A stretch of 64,000 bases of DNA from Viola odorata (lineage: Eukaryota > Streptophyta > Magnoliopsida > Malpighiales > Violaceae). Of this stretch, positions 36,201-47,651 are shown piece by piece (position 1 is the stretch's first letter; each line of letters starts with the position of its first letter). The stretch covers positions 11,535,444 through 11,599,443 of the forward strand of contig OY829545.1 of assembly GCA_963691705.1 (NCBI GenBank), written 5' to 3'. Below the pieces are notes generated by a model that was not told where the DNA came from, made no database searches, and saw only the letters and a list, made by a program, of their open reading frames with translations. The position numbers and the translations under genes are program-made.

Positions 36201-37584
36201 GCAACTGATCAGAGCTTTGTGACTTCAAGTCGAGGTAATACAACTTCCCTCTCCTAACACCACAACCAATCGTCTGCCTTGTTCGGATGTCCTTAAAAAC
36301 ACAAGAGTCAGGCCAAAAAATTACCACACAGTATAAAGCATCAGTTATTTGAGACACGGATAAGAGATTATAATTTAAGGATGGTACGACCAGAACTGAG
36401 TCTAGATTTAAGGTTTTAGTAAGGGATATTGACCCTTCCCCAACAACTGGGGTCAAGTTACCATCAGCAGTAGATACCGATTTTTGTGAGGATTGTTTTA
36501 TGGTTTTAACATGGCTAGAATCAGTTGTCATATGATCGGAGGCACCAGAATCAATTATCCATGTATCATTCAAAACAGTGTTGTGGATAGTTAAAGCCTT
36601 ACCGTGATTATCACTGTTACCTGTCATGGTTACTAGTGCGGATGCAGCATCACCTGAGGCAGCTTCATCATTTGTTGTAACTGCTGCAGTGGTGGATGCA
36701 TGATTTTCCTTCTTCCTTCGTGGATCACGGTTATGATCCCACCATTCAGGGTATCCCACCAGATGAAAGCAACGTTCCTTTGAATGACCTGTCTGGTTGC
36801 AATGTGTACATTTATAAGCAGATTTGTTGGACTTTCCTTGAGCCTTAGCGTGCGGATTGCGACTGATAAGAGCGGAAGCTTCACCTTTCTCGGTTTCTCC
36901 AGTCATTGATGTTTTTTGAGCGGCCTCACGACGAATCAAGGAGTAACATCCCTCTAATTCAGGAACCGGATCCTTTCTTAAGATATCACCACGCACCTGT
37001 TTGAATTCATCATCCAAACCGGCTAGAAATATGTGTACCCTTAACCGTTGAATTGATTTACGGTACAACTCAACATCTTTTGCATTTTCCATAATCACCT
37101 TGTCACGGTGATCAAGTTCACTGAAAATTTCAACGAGCTCGCCATAAAAAACAGAGAGCTCTCGATGATTTTGTTTGGCCGAAAAAGCTCGTTGGTTGAG
37201 GGTATACACCTGTAATTCATCTGCTCCATCGTAGAAGGCTGTAGATAACGCCCTCCAGATTTCCCGGGCAGTAGGTAGACGGATGTACCGCTTCATGATA
37301 GTTGTGGACATTGACATCAACAACCATCTCTTGACCTTTTGATTTTCTGCATACCATTTTTCATATCCATCATCCTCCTCCGTAGGTAATGGAGTATTAC
37401 CACGGATGAAGGAAAGTTTTTCTTTTTCAGCAATTAACATCTCGACCATTTGGGACCAAACATCGTAGTTTGTTTCATCAAGGATGATCCCGGGGTTGAA
37501 GGAAGAGGTTTCAGATTGCAAAATAATCGGAGCAGATGAAGGACCAGATTTTTTACTAGAGCTTTCATCTTCAGATTTGCTCAT
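33295..37584 (-). CDS. Copia gag-pol polyprotein, intact (1,429 aa)
   Basis: A single frame without stops that should be cleaved into capsid, protease, integrase and reverse transcriptase/RNase H. Order by approximate residue: Gag 35-230; CCHC zinc knuckle 259-272 (CTHCNQTGHSKERC); aspartic protease DSGA at 345-348; GAG-pre-integrase and HHCC zinc domain 480-514 (H482, H487, C511, C514); integrase DDE residues D541, D604 (RSDNGGEY) and E640; reverse transcriptase 942-1185 with QFDVKNAFLHGE and YVDD at about 1110; RNase H from about 1270 with YTDADWAG, AEAEY and LYCDNKAA. The order IN before RT is diagnostic of Copia. Every catalytic residue I looked for is present. The Met at 37584 lies 32 bases after the primer-binding site. 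Confidence 0.97.
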   Translation of the reverse strand: MSKSEDESSSKKSGPSSAPIILQSETSSFNPGIILDETNYDVWSQMVEMLIAEKEKLSFIRGNTPLPTEEDDGYEKWYAENQKVKRWLLMSMSTTIMKRYIRLPTAREIWRALSTAFYDGADELQVYTLNQRAFSAKQNHRELSVFYGELVEIFSELDHRDKVIMENAKDVELYRKSIQRLRVHIFLAGLDDEFKQVRGDILRKDPVPELEGCYSLIRREAAQKTSMTGETEKGEASALISRNPHAKAQGKSNKSAYKCTHCNQTGHSKERCFHLVGYPEWWDHNRDPRRKKENHASTTAAVTTNDEAASGDAASALVTMTGNSDNHGKALTIHNTVLNDTWIIDSGASDHMTTDSSHVKTIKQSSQKSVSTADGNLTPVVGEGSISLTKTLNLDSVLVVPSLNYNLLSVSQITDALYCVVIFWPDSCVFKDIRTRQTIGCGVRRGKLYYLDLKSQSSDQLRKALAVNGLSENKVKDIWLWHRRLGHTSFGYLKKLFPKLFSNCEFSNLRCDVCELAKSHRTSFPPRMNKSVVPFMIIHSDVWGPFKIPTLGGARWFVSFIDDCTRMTWIQLMTSKSEVTHWFQRFHKNVCTQYNATVKVLRSDNGGEYLHSELQQFLTEQGIIHQTTCPDTPQQNGVAERKNRHLLEVVRSLLIDAHTPLNYWGEAICTAAHLINRVPSSTMGFQTPFQALSNAVVSPTVADLPKHIFGCVVFVHIHKRQRNKLEPRALRCVFLGYAAHQKGYRCYHPPTQRMYVSLDVVFHEEEMYFSTTELQGEQHQLEVLTLKYDDEYDDTHILVRNQLEDGHAGDHNANSEGYNEEGSYSDSTDQLADDDVTGPSTTPDASSPTPHHSPAEVVLEHELRQLPPRHTRGIPKPTYEPELSSKTRYPMSHYVSTHRLSEANMSFVNQLSSVSIPNSVQEALGDPRWKAAMNEEMKSLQKNDTWDLVDCPPEKRTVGCRWVYSVKYRADGTIERFKARLVAKGYTQTYGIDYTDTFAPVAKINTVRVLLSLAVNLEWPLQQFDVKNAFLHGELTEEVYMDLPPGCVVSEHQQHKVCRLKKSLYGLKQSPRAWFGRFTKAMKEFGYCQSNADHTLFLKRGQDKITALIVYVDDMVVTGNDPEERRALQNYLSTEFEMKDLGPLKYFLGIEVSRSSKGIFLSQRKYTLDLIHETGMSACQPAETPMEEGLKLSVDSDQIPVNKGQYQRLVGRLMYLAHTRPDLAYALSIVSQFMHNPGEQHMKAVMRILRYLKSAPGKGILFTKNSDCHSVAVYTDADWAGSIDDRRSTSGYFTFVGGNLVTWRSKKQNVVARSSAEAEYRGMALGLCEALWLKFLLIDLGFPPLKPIELYCDNKAARDIAHNPVQHDRTKHVEVDRFFIKEKLDDKILELPSIRSEDQLADILTKAVSSQIFSKTICKLGMWDIYAPT

Positions 37585-37604
37585 AATGAATTATTTCAAC
37601 CTCT

Positions 37605-37616
37605 GCTCCGCTACCA
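37605..37616 (-). promoter_or_regulatory. Primer-binding site of the Copia element
   Basis: On the - strand TGGTAGCGGAGC begins directly after the 5' LTR. It resembles the usual plant Copia site complementary to the 3' end of initiator tRNA-Met, with two differences in 12 bases. The differences could mean another tRNA or a tolerated mismatch. Confidence 0.7.
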
Positions 37617-37901
37617 AGTAGAAAATAGTAAGTTGGTATTTAATGAACAGTAGGCATGCATGAATAGTATTCATGCATGAAGGGTAGAAGTAAGTGAACG
37701 GATGAAAGGAGAGGAGAATGTTTATTGCATTAGTTTTTCATAGTATACAAGAGATTGATGTTTAAGTATTAATAGAGCCTAATGGTTCTTGATTGAGTGG
37801 AGGGGAGCCGGAGAACACGGATGAGTAGAACATGGATGAGTAAAACATGGATGAGTGGGAGACCAACATGAGTGGGAGACCAAACACTGTGGTAGTCAAC
37901 A
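37617..37901 (-). repeat. 5' LTR of the Copia element
   Basis: 285 bp and the presumed promoter of the element. It ends next to the target duplication 37902-37906, with 186 bp between the LTR end and the TATA box of cyclotide copy 4. Element transcription runs away from that gene. Confidence 0.96.
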
Positions 37902-38087
37902 AATGCCACCACCTTTATGAATTATGCATCATCTTTTACTTTGGTTGATTATATTATATAATGGATGAGTATGTTTGATTATAATATATAATGGATGCTG
38001 AGTGTGAAAAATGTGGTTAATTACCTCATCTTTCACTGGGAAAATATGCGCCGCCTCCATCCACTACTTTGCTTGTAACTTATGTGC

Positions 38088-38095
38088 TATAAATA
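38088..38095 (+). promoter_or_regulatory. TATA box of cyclotide gene, unit 4
   Basis: tataaata, unchanged. In this unit the sequence upstream of 37902 is retrotransposon rather than the inverted repeat and the native distal region. Confidence 0.8.
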
Positions 38096-38185
38096 GGCAT
38101 CGATGGAAAGGGCTAAGGCACAAACAAGTGAGAAGAAATTAGAAACGAAAAAAGAATACATAGTAACTGAGCTAATTAACTAGCA

Positions 38186-38521
38186 ATGGAAACAAAGAAG
38201 ATGAATTTGGGAATGTTGGTTGGCCTTGTGCTTATTGCCAACTTTGCTCTTGCAGCCTTTGCATCCCTTGAAAAAGATGTAATCACTGCCGATGCCATTC
38301 GTGCTCTTACAAAGAGCAACAAGCTCCCTGCCGACGCCATTAATGCGCTCGTTAAAAGGAAGACCCTTGTTTCCAAAATTGAGCTTGAGGAGGCATTCCA
38401 GCTCCAAGATGCTAACGGTGTAACTGCCTTCGGCATTCCTTGTGGTGAAAGTTGCGTCTGGATACCATGCATCAGTAGCATCATCGGCTGTAGTTGCAGA
38501 AGCAAAGTTTGCTACCGCTGA
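38186..38521 (+). CDS. Cyclotide precursor, linear type, copy 4
   Basis: Same 111 residues as the other copies. It keeps the TATA box and the 30-bp promoter duplication (37945-37998). The distal region is displaced 4.9 kb by the Copia element, so its expression may differ from the other copies even though its protein does not. Confidence 0.95.
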   Translation: METKKMNLGMLVGLVLIANFALAAFASLEKDVITADAIRALTKSNKLPADAINALVKRKTLVSKIELEEAFQLQDANGVTAFGIPCGESCVWIPCISSIIGCSCRSKVCYR

Positions 38522-38676
38522 ATCTACTCATCATCAGTGCAAGGAACAAAAGGTTAATGTCTGTCGTCGCCAGTTATGTCTTTACTTATGTGTGTGGTTG
38601 TCGTTGTTCCAATTAAGGAAGCTACATGTGCTTGTAACATATCAATATAGTAGTATAATATATACTACTAAAAATA

Positions 38677-38682
38677 AATAAA
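38677..38682 (+). terminator. Poly(A) signal of cyclotide gene, unit 4
   Basis: AATAAA, 155 bp after the stop codon. Confidence 0.65.
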
Positions 38683-39472
38683 GCAAGCATGTTTCCGTGT
38701 ATGTTTTCTTTTGTTGTTAATAATGTTAACGCATGTTTGCAAGAATCAAGCTTTGTTCAACCTCTTTCTCATCTATCGTCTTATTAATTTAACGTGACGG
38801 TTGAAAAAGCAATAGAGGAGATGGATACCCGCACTGGTTGAGTTTGGTACAAAGGGTAAATGTCACAGCCAATAAATAAAATTGAGCAAGTTATGTGACA
38901 TATTCACCTATAAAGAGGCTTATACTTATCAGTTGAACTACAACTTTCACTTTACTAATATTTTTTTAAAACATTGAAATTATATTTTTACTCATTATAA
39001 AAAAAAATCTAACGATGAGAGAAACAACAAGAAAAAAAGATAAACAAATAGATTCTTAACTATAATAGTTTTTTTAGGATTATTTTAGTTGGAGACCAAG
39101 TCTATCTCCTAAATAATTATATTACAATAAAAGGAAGACTCTTTATAATGATCAATATGATTATTTTAGAAGCATTAAGTTTACAGTAAAACTTGAAGGC
39201 TGTTTTAAATCCCGAAACCATAACAAAGCTTGAAAAAAAATAGAAACACAATGATGTGGGAAAATATTAAATTCACTATTTTATCTTTAATAAATAAATT
39301 AATTTAATCTAATTTAAAACATAATTCCAATAATAACAACAAGATGGGAAATTAAAAAATAAAAAAGCTAATTTGTCTTGTTATTCTTGAAATTAAACAA
39401 GTTTTAATTGAATCAAATGAGTTAATTAATTGAAGTGGGTTTTCTATTTGGGTTAGGCTCAAGTAAATTTAG

Positions 39473-40855
39473 TTTTTTTTTAAATACGCTGATAGATTTA
39501 TTTAAAGGTCATGAAGAACATGACAAGAACAGAAAGAAGCAGCTGCAGCAACCACTGTTCAAGAGTACAACACAAGGCAACAAGAAGGAAAAGCCAACGC
39601 AATTACACAGTAATGAAAGCAGACCTCTATCCCTCATGGACTCTCACCCGACTCCACACTCCCAGCCAAGTCGAAGAGATTAACATTTGCGTAGGAGCAT
39701 AAGGGAAGCTCGAATCTCCACTCTTGATCCACCGGTGCCAACTTCCAAAAACATCACGCACTAACTTGAAAGAGTAGGGATTTACATGATTAAATACCTT
39801 ATCATTTCTCTGGATCCAAAGGTGACACAATACCACATCTGCCACATCGTGTTACCCTGTTTACTCCTCCAATCAACCAGACCGTCCCAGCTCCTCCACA
39901 AATCTAGGAGAGTCCTCGGACGACACCAAGCGATGCTAGCCCAACACGCAATAACGCCCCAGATCTGATCCGTGACAGGGCAATGCAGGAACAAGTGGTC
40001 AGTACTCTCACAAGTGAGAAGGCATTGGGGGCAGGAGCTCTCTTCATCTGAGATAATGTGTCGTTGCCAAAGGAAGGCTCTGGTTGCAATCCGACCCTGA
40101 AGAGCAAGCCACATGAAGGCTTCAACGTGATGAGGGACTAACCGTTTCCAGCAAGAGTTGAGGATATCGTTGGTGTGGCTGCTGAACTGAGCAGCAACAA
40201 TGGACTCCGTAAGCGAACGTACAGAGAAAAGTTTAGAAGGTTCCAGCATCCACGCGAAAGAATCAGCCTCTTCACTTTTCCGCGGTGCTGGCAGCATGGC
40301 CACCATCTCATTCACTTCGTCAGCTTCCCAGTCAAATAAGCCCCTACGCCAACGCCACTTCCAAACCCAAATATCATCCCGCCACTCCCCGAACTCTATG
40401 ATTCGACCCTCTTTGGCGCCCGTCAGGTTGAATAGACGAGGGAATCGAATGGCAAGAGGGACCCGCAAGGCCCAAGTGTCCCACCAAAACAGAAACGATT
40501 TCCCACAGCCTAAGGAAAGCCGTACATGGTCCACCCAACTGTGAAACCGATCACCCCCTCTCCCCTAGGTAGCCAGAATATCCTGCCAAATTGGCAAAGG
40601 AACCCCATGATCTTGCATCCACAAACGACCCACACTCGAACAATTGTATTGGAAGTTTTAATAAGCGTTAACCGGCCACCCAAGGATAGCAGAGATCCCT
40701 TCCAGGTAGACAATTTTCTTCTCATCTTCCCAACTGAGCCCATCTAGTTTGATATCCTTCTCGGATTCATACCAACCGAAGAACCCAAATAAGTAAAAGG
40801 CAGCGTTTCATACCTGCAACCCGCTCTACGCGCTATATTCTCATCGAATGACCTA
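39473..40855 (-). pseudogene. LINE remnant 3' part, unit 4
   Basis: Same disabled remnant. The zf-RVT frame is open at 39782-40534. Confidence 0.88.
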
Positions 40856-41755
40856 TGTGGCGCCCCAAAAATTTTTAAAAAATTCGCGAGTGTACGACGA
40901 ATCTGAGACCTTACGATACTCGGCGTAAAAGGACGCCTTCCAACATGCAATGAAGTCGCCACCCTAATTTTGTCTCTAGGTTTAGGGAACCTAATCGTCA
41001 TGGCATAAAAAATAAAATAAATAAAACTAAAGGCACAAAAAAGGGGTCTAAACCCAAGACGAAGGTTCGGGGTCGTATTATGGACTCGGGAAGGTGTTAG
41101 GCACCCGAGTCACATCCGAAAATGGTTACCGGTTGATAGGAGAGGTGTTTAAAAGATGTTTGATAAAAATGCGTTTTTAAAAGGGGGCCCTCAGAGGAAT
41201 CGTCACTTTAGTCTTTTCCATGATCGGGACCGTTTAGGAATAATTAATCGTTGGACGGGGTTACCGTTTTAAAAATCTTTTCGGACGGGGTTACCGTTTT
41301 CAAGACCGATTGATTATTCCTGACCGTAGCGTGATGGGACTGAATTTTCCGTAAGACTGAATGAACGCCCTCTTTTCATCATCGGGCCATGCATGATTAA
41401 ATTAATTATTAAGTGATTCTATCATGGATTGCTAACAGAGTACAAATTTAAATGAGAGATATTTTGAAATGATAAACCGATGTGGGATCGAAGCCACCAG
41501 ATACATGCAATCAATATAAGCGGAATTTAAAATCAAACGAACATGACATTTTAAGCAAGTCTTTTAAACAAGTTGTTCATGTGGGTTGATTTTAATTTTA
41601 GCAATTCTATATATCATGCCTGCAATTAATATTTATGAAAAAATGTTGAATAAATAAAAGGGGAAGAAAGGCGTACTTTCGAGCGAAGCTTGAATTTTAA
41701 ACCTACAAAATGACAGTGTTAGTGCTAGCTCAAAAAATAAATAAGCAGTTTATGA

Positions 41756-42532
41756 ATGCAAGAATTTAAATAAATAGCGAAAAATTAAACAATGATTTGA
41801 CGAGTACGACAAAAAATGGTGATTTGACACATACGAAAATTTAAATGATGATTTGATAAGTGCAGAAAAATTTAAATGATGATAGTGCATGCGAGAAATT
41901 TATATGATGACAGTTGATAAGTGCGAGAAATTTAAATGATGATTTGATACGTACGAAAATTTAAATGATGATTTGATGCATGCGAGAAATTAAATGATGA
42001 TTTGATGAGTGCGAGAAAATTAAATGATGACGGTTGATGCATACGAGAATTTAAATGCTGATTTGACGAGTGCGAGAATTTTAAATGATGACTTGATGCA
42101 TGCGAAAAAATTAAATGATGACAGTTGATGCATATGAGAATTTAAATGATGATTTGGCGAAAAATTAAAGATTTGATACGTGTAGAAAAATTAAGGATTT
42201 GCAGAAAATTGAACATGTGATATTTGCAGAAAAAATAAACAATTGATGATTTGCAGAAGATTAAACAATTGATGATTTGCAGAAAATTAAAGCAGTTGAC
42301 GATTTGCAGAAAATTAAACAGTTGATGATTTGCAGAAATTTAAACAGTTGATGATTTGCAGAAATTTAAAGCAGTTGATGATTTGCGAAAATTTAAACAG
42401 TTGATGATTTGCTGAAATTTAAACAGTTGATGATTTGCGGAAATTTAAATGACTGAATTTAAATTGCGGAAAGTAAATTGCGAAAAATTAAAGTGCGGAG
42501 AATTTAAACAGTTGATAGGTACAGAATTTTAA
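41756..42532. repeat. AT-rich minisatellite, unit 4
   Basis: Matches unit 3 as read by eye. Confidence 0.85.
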
Positions 42533-43860
42533 AGCAATATTACGAAAAAACGTGATCCGAGGTCTTGGAAAAAATGAAAATGGGCTGGGCCCAATTTGAA
42601 AAATAAAGGAAATGGGCCAGGAATAGTTCCTAGCCCAAAAATCACATTTTTAATGGTGATCGGCTCCTTCCCGCGTGAACAAGCCCAAGGGGGGCACTGT
42701 GCATCATCTTCCTCAGACGTCGTCCGCGCCACTGCCGGTGACGTGGATCTCCGACCAGGCGGCCAAATTGCCTAGTTTTGAGCTCCGAGGAAAGCTCTCT
42801 TCCCCAACAAGATTATCGTGCAAAAATCAAGATTTAATATACGTCCGAACACAGTTTAATTTTGAGAAAACGTCAAAAACCGATAATTAACAAAAAAACC
42901 TAAAATTCGCTCTTCTTAACCAACAAATCAACGAATAAAAAGCATGGAAATTATCTATAGCATGTATATGAATTAATGGTATGAAAATAAGCAATTTATT
43001 TGATCGAAATAACAATCTAAAAATTAAAGAAAGAAAGCGCAGAGAAAAGCAAGAAAAACGCTTACCAAAAAAGCTTAAACTTGTGGCAGCCGATGCTCTA
43101 CATGAGCTATCGGTCAAGAGGGAGAAGGAGCAGAGTTGCTCTTGGTTGGATTTGTGAGGAAAATGGAGAGGGGCAGTGGGCTTTTTATAAGCCAAGATCG
43201 CGTGAGGAGGGAGACGCGGCGCTGCGCGTGGAGGAGGGAGAGCGTGCGCTGGCAGGGCTAGGGTTGTTGTGCTGGCGGGGCTAGGTGATACGTTCCTGGA
43301 TATTTGTGGGAATGTTTAACTGTGATCTAGCTCAAGGAATCCTCAAGAACAATAAATAAATAACCAATCGACAACAATTAGACCCCTAACCCAACCTGTG
43401 GTTAGACCCCTAATTCGATACTCGATTAGGATCTCGACTCAAGACTTCTAGATCCCTAAACCAACCTGTGTTTAGACCCCTAGAACGAAGTAGACGATAG
43501 GGAAGAGTTGTTTTACTTAATCGAAACTGAATTCCAATCAGTTAAGCTTAAGAGTTCTTAAACTAGAACCAAAGTTTGAGAAATCCTCTCAAATGTGTTT
43601 ATACGCAATGTTTATCAAATTCAAGTTATCTTACAATGAAGCTCTAAATGAGCTTATAAAGAGTTACAAATACTGTAGCTTAGTCCCACACGTGTCCAGC
43701 TAAAAGAAATATACAACAAGGTCCATAAACTAAAATAAAAACATATAAGTTACTGTAGCTATAGTAACTTACTGTAGCACCTAGCGGCATGCCGCTCCAG
43801 GGGTTCAGGGCTGGCGGCATGTCGCTTCCTTCGGCAATGCAATTGCTGAAAATTGCATAA

Positions 43861-43924
43861 TTTTTTTGGAAGATGCTACAGTAACATTGTAGCTACAGTG
43901 TTACTGTAGCATCTTCCAAAAAAA
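43861..43924. repeat. 64-bp near-perfect palindrome, unit 4
   Basis: Identical to 8035-8098. Confidence 0.9.
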
Positions 43925-43936
43925 TGCCTCAAATTT

Positions 43937-44227
43937 TCACAATTTGAGCGTAACGACGTTGACCAACTTATCCTCTGCTTTGTTCATGTCCTTCAAGAGT
44001 GATTCTCCAATTGCTAACTCCTTTCCGAGCTCCATTTGAATGAGCAAAGTTAATGCACCTTGCAACTTCTTACTCCTAGCTCGTGTCAAAGGTCCTTGAG
44101 GAATTGGTAGTGCATCCTTGGATCCTTGGGTCGCATCACTAGGGCTGCCAGTGATGATGGTTAACGGGACAGGAAGCGACGGGAGCAAGCAGCTCGGTGG
44201 CTTGCTCCGCTGCTGCGTCGCTTCCAC
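43937..44227 (-). pseudogene. Retrotransposon-derived ORF fragment, unit 4
   Basis: Same 96-residue frame with the TRARSKK motif. Confidence 0.4.
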
Positions 44228-44988
44228 TATTTACATGCATCATGCACGTAAATATGGAGTCGTTGATCTTGTTGACTTTCCTTGGTCAACCAGATCAACG
44301 GTGGTGATTAAATGGGCCATTTAATTTATTTAAATGGCCTCGAGCCGTTTTTGTGAGTAAACGTTTCGAATTTTAATGCCAAAAGTGTCAGCGCGTAGAG
44401 AAAAATAAGACGAGTTTAATAGTCTACAGCGAATGAAGAATTTTTTCCGTTTAACGTGTTTATTTTCTCGTTTGGAAACAGGAAATGTTTGGACGAAAAA
44501 TAAATGACGTTATGACGAAAACTACGCGAAACGAAGTTGGTCGGCGTGGATAAAAAAAAGAGTAGGTAATAGTTGATGGAAAACATAACGCGTTCGAGCT
44601 ATTGTCTGAGCGAACTTACCCGGGTCCAATAAAAGCTTGAACAAAAATAATAAAAATAAATAAAAATCCTAAAAAATGTGATAAAATACTAAAAATCCTA
44701 AATTTTATGCGATGACGTAAAACGAAAAAATAACTAGCAAATGACTAACGGATAATTAAAAATGTGATTTTTAAGGCTGAAAATATTAATAATAATAATA
44801 ATGAAAATACGTGACGAACAATTAAAAATGCGATTTCGAACGCTGACGATGACAATGACGATGATAAAATGCGATGAGAATTTAAAAATACTAACGACAG
44901 TAAATTAATTAAAAATGACAGTAAGTTGAGTGAAATAACGGAAATGATAAATTTAATTAAAAACGGCGTCAAAATTCAGATATCAACA

Positions 44989-45211
44989 ACCTATAAATGT
45001 TAACCCCAACCAGAGTGCTCTTATGATAATTAACCTTCAGGCCGGAGAAGGCATCAAACCAGCAAAGGATCCCTTTAACATTTTGCACCTCTTCCTCATC
45101 ATTTCGAGTAAATATTAGCGTGTCATCTGCAAACTGGAGGTGCGTAACATTCCACCCTCCCACTTCATCTCCTATCCCGCGCAGAAGCCCACAGTCATGG
45201 GCCCGATAATA
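44989..45211 (-). pseudogene. LINE remnant 5' part, unit 4
   Basis: FADD motif retained. Begins with the unmutated accta duplication. Confidence 0.88.
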
Positions 45212-46079
45212 TCAACAATACGTGAAATGAGGAAAAAAATTAGCATAAGAAAATTAAACAAGATTTAATTAAATAGAAAGGGTAGGATTATGGCTTAGGT
45301 TTAAATCTCACTCCAATAAAAAATAATATAGGGCTCCACTTAGAACTTAAAATAAATTTAATAAAAAAATTAAACCTTAGTTGTGAATCATGAAGGGAAA
45401 AAATATTCACTACTAAACAACATGGCTATAGTAACGTCACTTATTTTTGTTACTATTATGTTATGTTACTCTTCGTAACTAAAAAATATTTTTTGTGACG
45501 GATTCTACTAAAAATAATTAATTTAAATTACGATAATTTTTAATGTTTGCATAAGGTAACCAATCGTGACTAAATATGTGTTATAATTATTACCCGTTAC
45601 TAATTATTGGTGCAAGATGTTTTAGCATTTGACGCAAAAAAAGTAAGGGAGTAATTACAAATCGTAGAAAAAAAATTATTTTTTAGTGTATTTAGTAACG
45701 ATGCGTGGCAAAATGAAAATATTAGAAAAACATACGTAACAACATGTCACTAAAAAATAAATAATAATATAATTAGTAACGACGTGTAAACAAATACTCG
45801 ATTTAGCAACAATGTATAACTACTTTTTATATTATTTTAGCAACTATCCGTAGCCAAAACAATTGTCCAATAAATTTAGCAACGAGTTGTAACTAATTAT
45901 TATTGCAAGATGTTTCAGTTGTTGATGTCATTTGGAGGAAAACTTTTTTTATTTTCCAAAAATATTTAGCAGTATAAGAAAAGAATGTTTGTCACGTATA
46001 TATGAAGCATTTATTAATATAAGAAAAGCAATATGAAGGATTAAGTTTATTATTTTAATAAAATATGGTGTAAGTAGTA
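45212..46079. other. AT-rich region with CACTA-like motifs, unit 4
   Basis: Copy of 9386-10253, without the 2-bp deletion seen in units 3 and 5. No gene seen. Confidence 0.35.
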
Positions 46080-46315
46080 TTCCCTCCGTCCCATATTAAC
46101 TGTTACTTTACTGTTCGTGCACGTATTTCGAGGAAGCCGAATGACTCACTATTTGACCCCAAAAAAATTCGTACTTTTTTTCGAACATACGTTAATCCTT
46201 AACCTACGTTCAAGAAAAAATTCGAAAGTTTTTGAGGTCAAATAGTGCGTCATCCGGCCTCCTCGAATGCGTGCATGAATAGTGGCCAGTGACAGTTAAT
46301 ATGGGACGGAGGGAG
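46080..46315. mobile_element. Stowaway-type MITE, complete (units 4/5)
   Basis: 236 bp between TA dinucleotides. Confidence 0.92.
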
Positions 46316-46808
46316 TACTTCTTATGCATATGCAAAATTTAAAAAAAAAAGTTATAAAAAAAAGAAAAACGAGAAAAAGAATTAAGAAAAACAACTTGGT
46401 TTTCCTGGTTAAATTGACCGGTTCGGTTCTGAAAATCATAGAATTAATAAAAATAAAATAAAAATGAGTTAATTTGTTTTCCAGAAATTAGTTACAGAAT
46501 ATTCAATTTCAAGTTTTGTTCGTCACTAATAGATAGTTTGGAGAGGACAACTATAAAAAATCATCATAAAATAATGAAACTTTAGTAACTATTGTGGAGG
46601 AATTAAAAAAAAATATTAGGAGAACCATGTCGTAAAACCATCAACTAAATATTGTCACATGTCGGGAAAACTAGTAATATCTAAAAGACGTAAAAAAAAT
46701 ATGACATTAACTTTTTTAATACATGTATATACAAATTTAAAAAAATTAGCGGCATCAGCTGACCCATTAAATTAGAAGTGGCTCTGTCCATATTTACACA
46801 AATAAAAC

Positions 46809-47356
46809 GGGAAAAAGACATTTTTGGCCCCTGAACTTTAATTTTTTAATTAATGTGGCCCCTGAACTTTTAAATTGTTTAATTACAACCCTGCGAATCG
46901 AACGTTTTGACATAAATGGCCCATACCGTGACAGAAATTTGACGTGGCAACGGTATCTTCCACGTCAGACACGCCTCACACGCCACGTCGGCTAGCCACG
47001 TCAGATTCCTGCCAACTCACGCGTCCACGTCATTGCTTTATCAGGGGCCACATTAATCATTTAATTAAAGTTCAGGGGCCACATTAATCATTTAATTAAA
47101 GTTCAGGGGCCATTTATGTCTTTTTACCGAATAGATGTGGAGGTGTGAGGTGGCAAGTTGCTGACGTGGCTCGACGACGTGGCAAGTGACACATGGGTGA
47201 CGTGGAAGATAACGTCGCCACGTCAGATTTCTGTCACGGTAGGGGCCACTTATATCAAAATGCTCGATTCGCAGGGTTGTAATTAAACAATTTAAGAGTT
47301 CAGGGGCCACATTAATTAAAAAATTAAACTTTAGGGGCCAAAAATGTCTTTTTCCC
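46809..47356. mobile_element. Mutator-like MITE, unit 5
   Basis: 548 bp with two internal 31-bp repeats. Confidence 0.85.
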
Positions 47357-47378
47357 CAAATAAAACTAAATGTCTCTT

Positions 47379-47651
47379 TTTTTTTTAATAAGCGGAAGAA
47401 ATATATTAGCCAAAGAATGGCAGAGAGAATGTACAGCAGGCCAGCTTCAGCTCCAGGATAGAGCCAAAGCTGCCCAGAAAAGCAGAAACAAACACCCCAA
47501 ACTAAAGACAACGAGGAAGCAGCAATAGAAAAACAGCAGGCCAGCTTCAGCTCCAGGATAGAGCCAAAGCTGCCCAGAAAAACAGAAACAACTACCTCAA
47601 ACTAAAGAACAGGACAACGAGGAAACACCAATAGAAAAACAGCAACGGCTC
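47379..47651 (-). mobile_element. Truncated LINE/SINE-like retroposon, unit 5
   Basis: Same insertion as in unit 1. Confidence 0.75.

Larger units (their letters stand above)
33003..37901 (-). mobile_element. Complete Ty1/Copia LTR retrotransposon
   Basis: A 4,899-bp element on the - strand, flanked by the 5-bp duplication aatgc (32998-33002 and 37902-37906). In element order: 5' LTR 37617-37901, primer-binding site from 37616, one gag-pol frame 37584-33295, polypurine tract, 3' LTR 33003-33287. All parts needed for transposition are present. I find no difference between the two 285-bp LTRs, so the insertion is young. It is absent from the other units, so it post-dates the array. The LTR termini are TG...CT rather than the usual TG...CA. 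Confidence 0.97.
40856..44988 (-). mobile_element. Giant solo LTR, unit 4, with intact target duplication
   Basis: 4,133 bp. This copy is informative because the flanks are accta on both sides (40851-40855 and 44989-44993). That fixes the element boundaries and the 5-bp duplication. Confidence 0.75.
30923..46134. repeat. Tandem array unit 4 with Copia insertion (15,212 bp)
   Basis: It equals the 10,308-bp unit plus 4,904 bp: a 4,899-bp Copia element and its 5-bp target duplication. It is the only unit in the window carrying this element. Confidence 0.98.
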
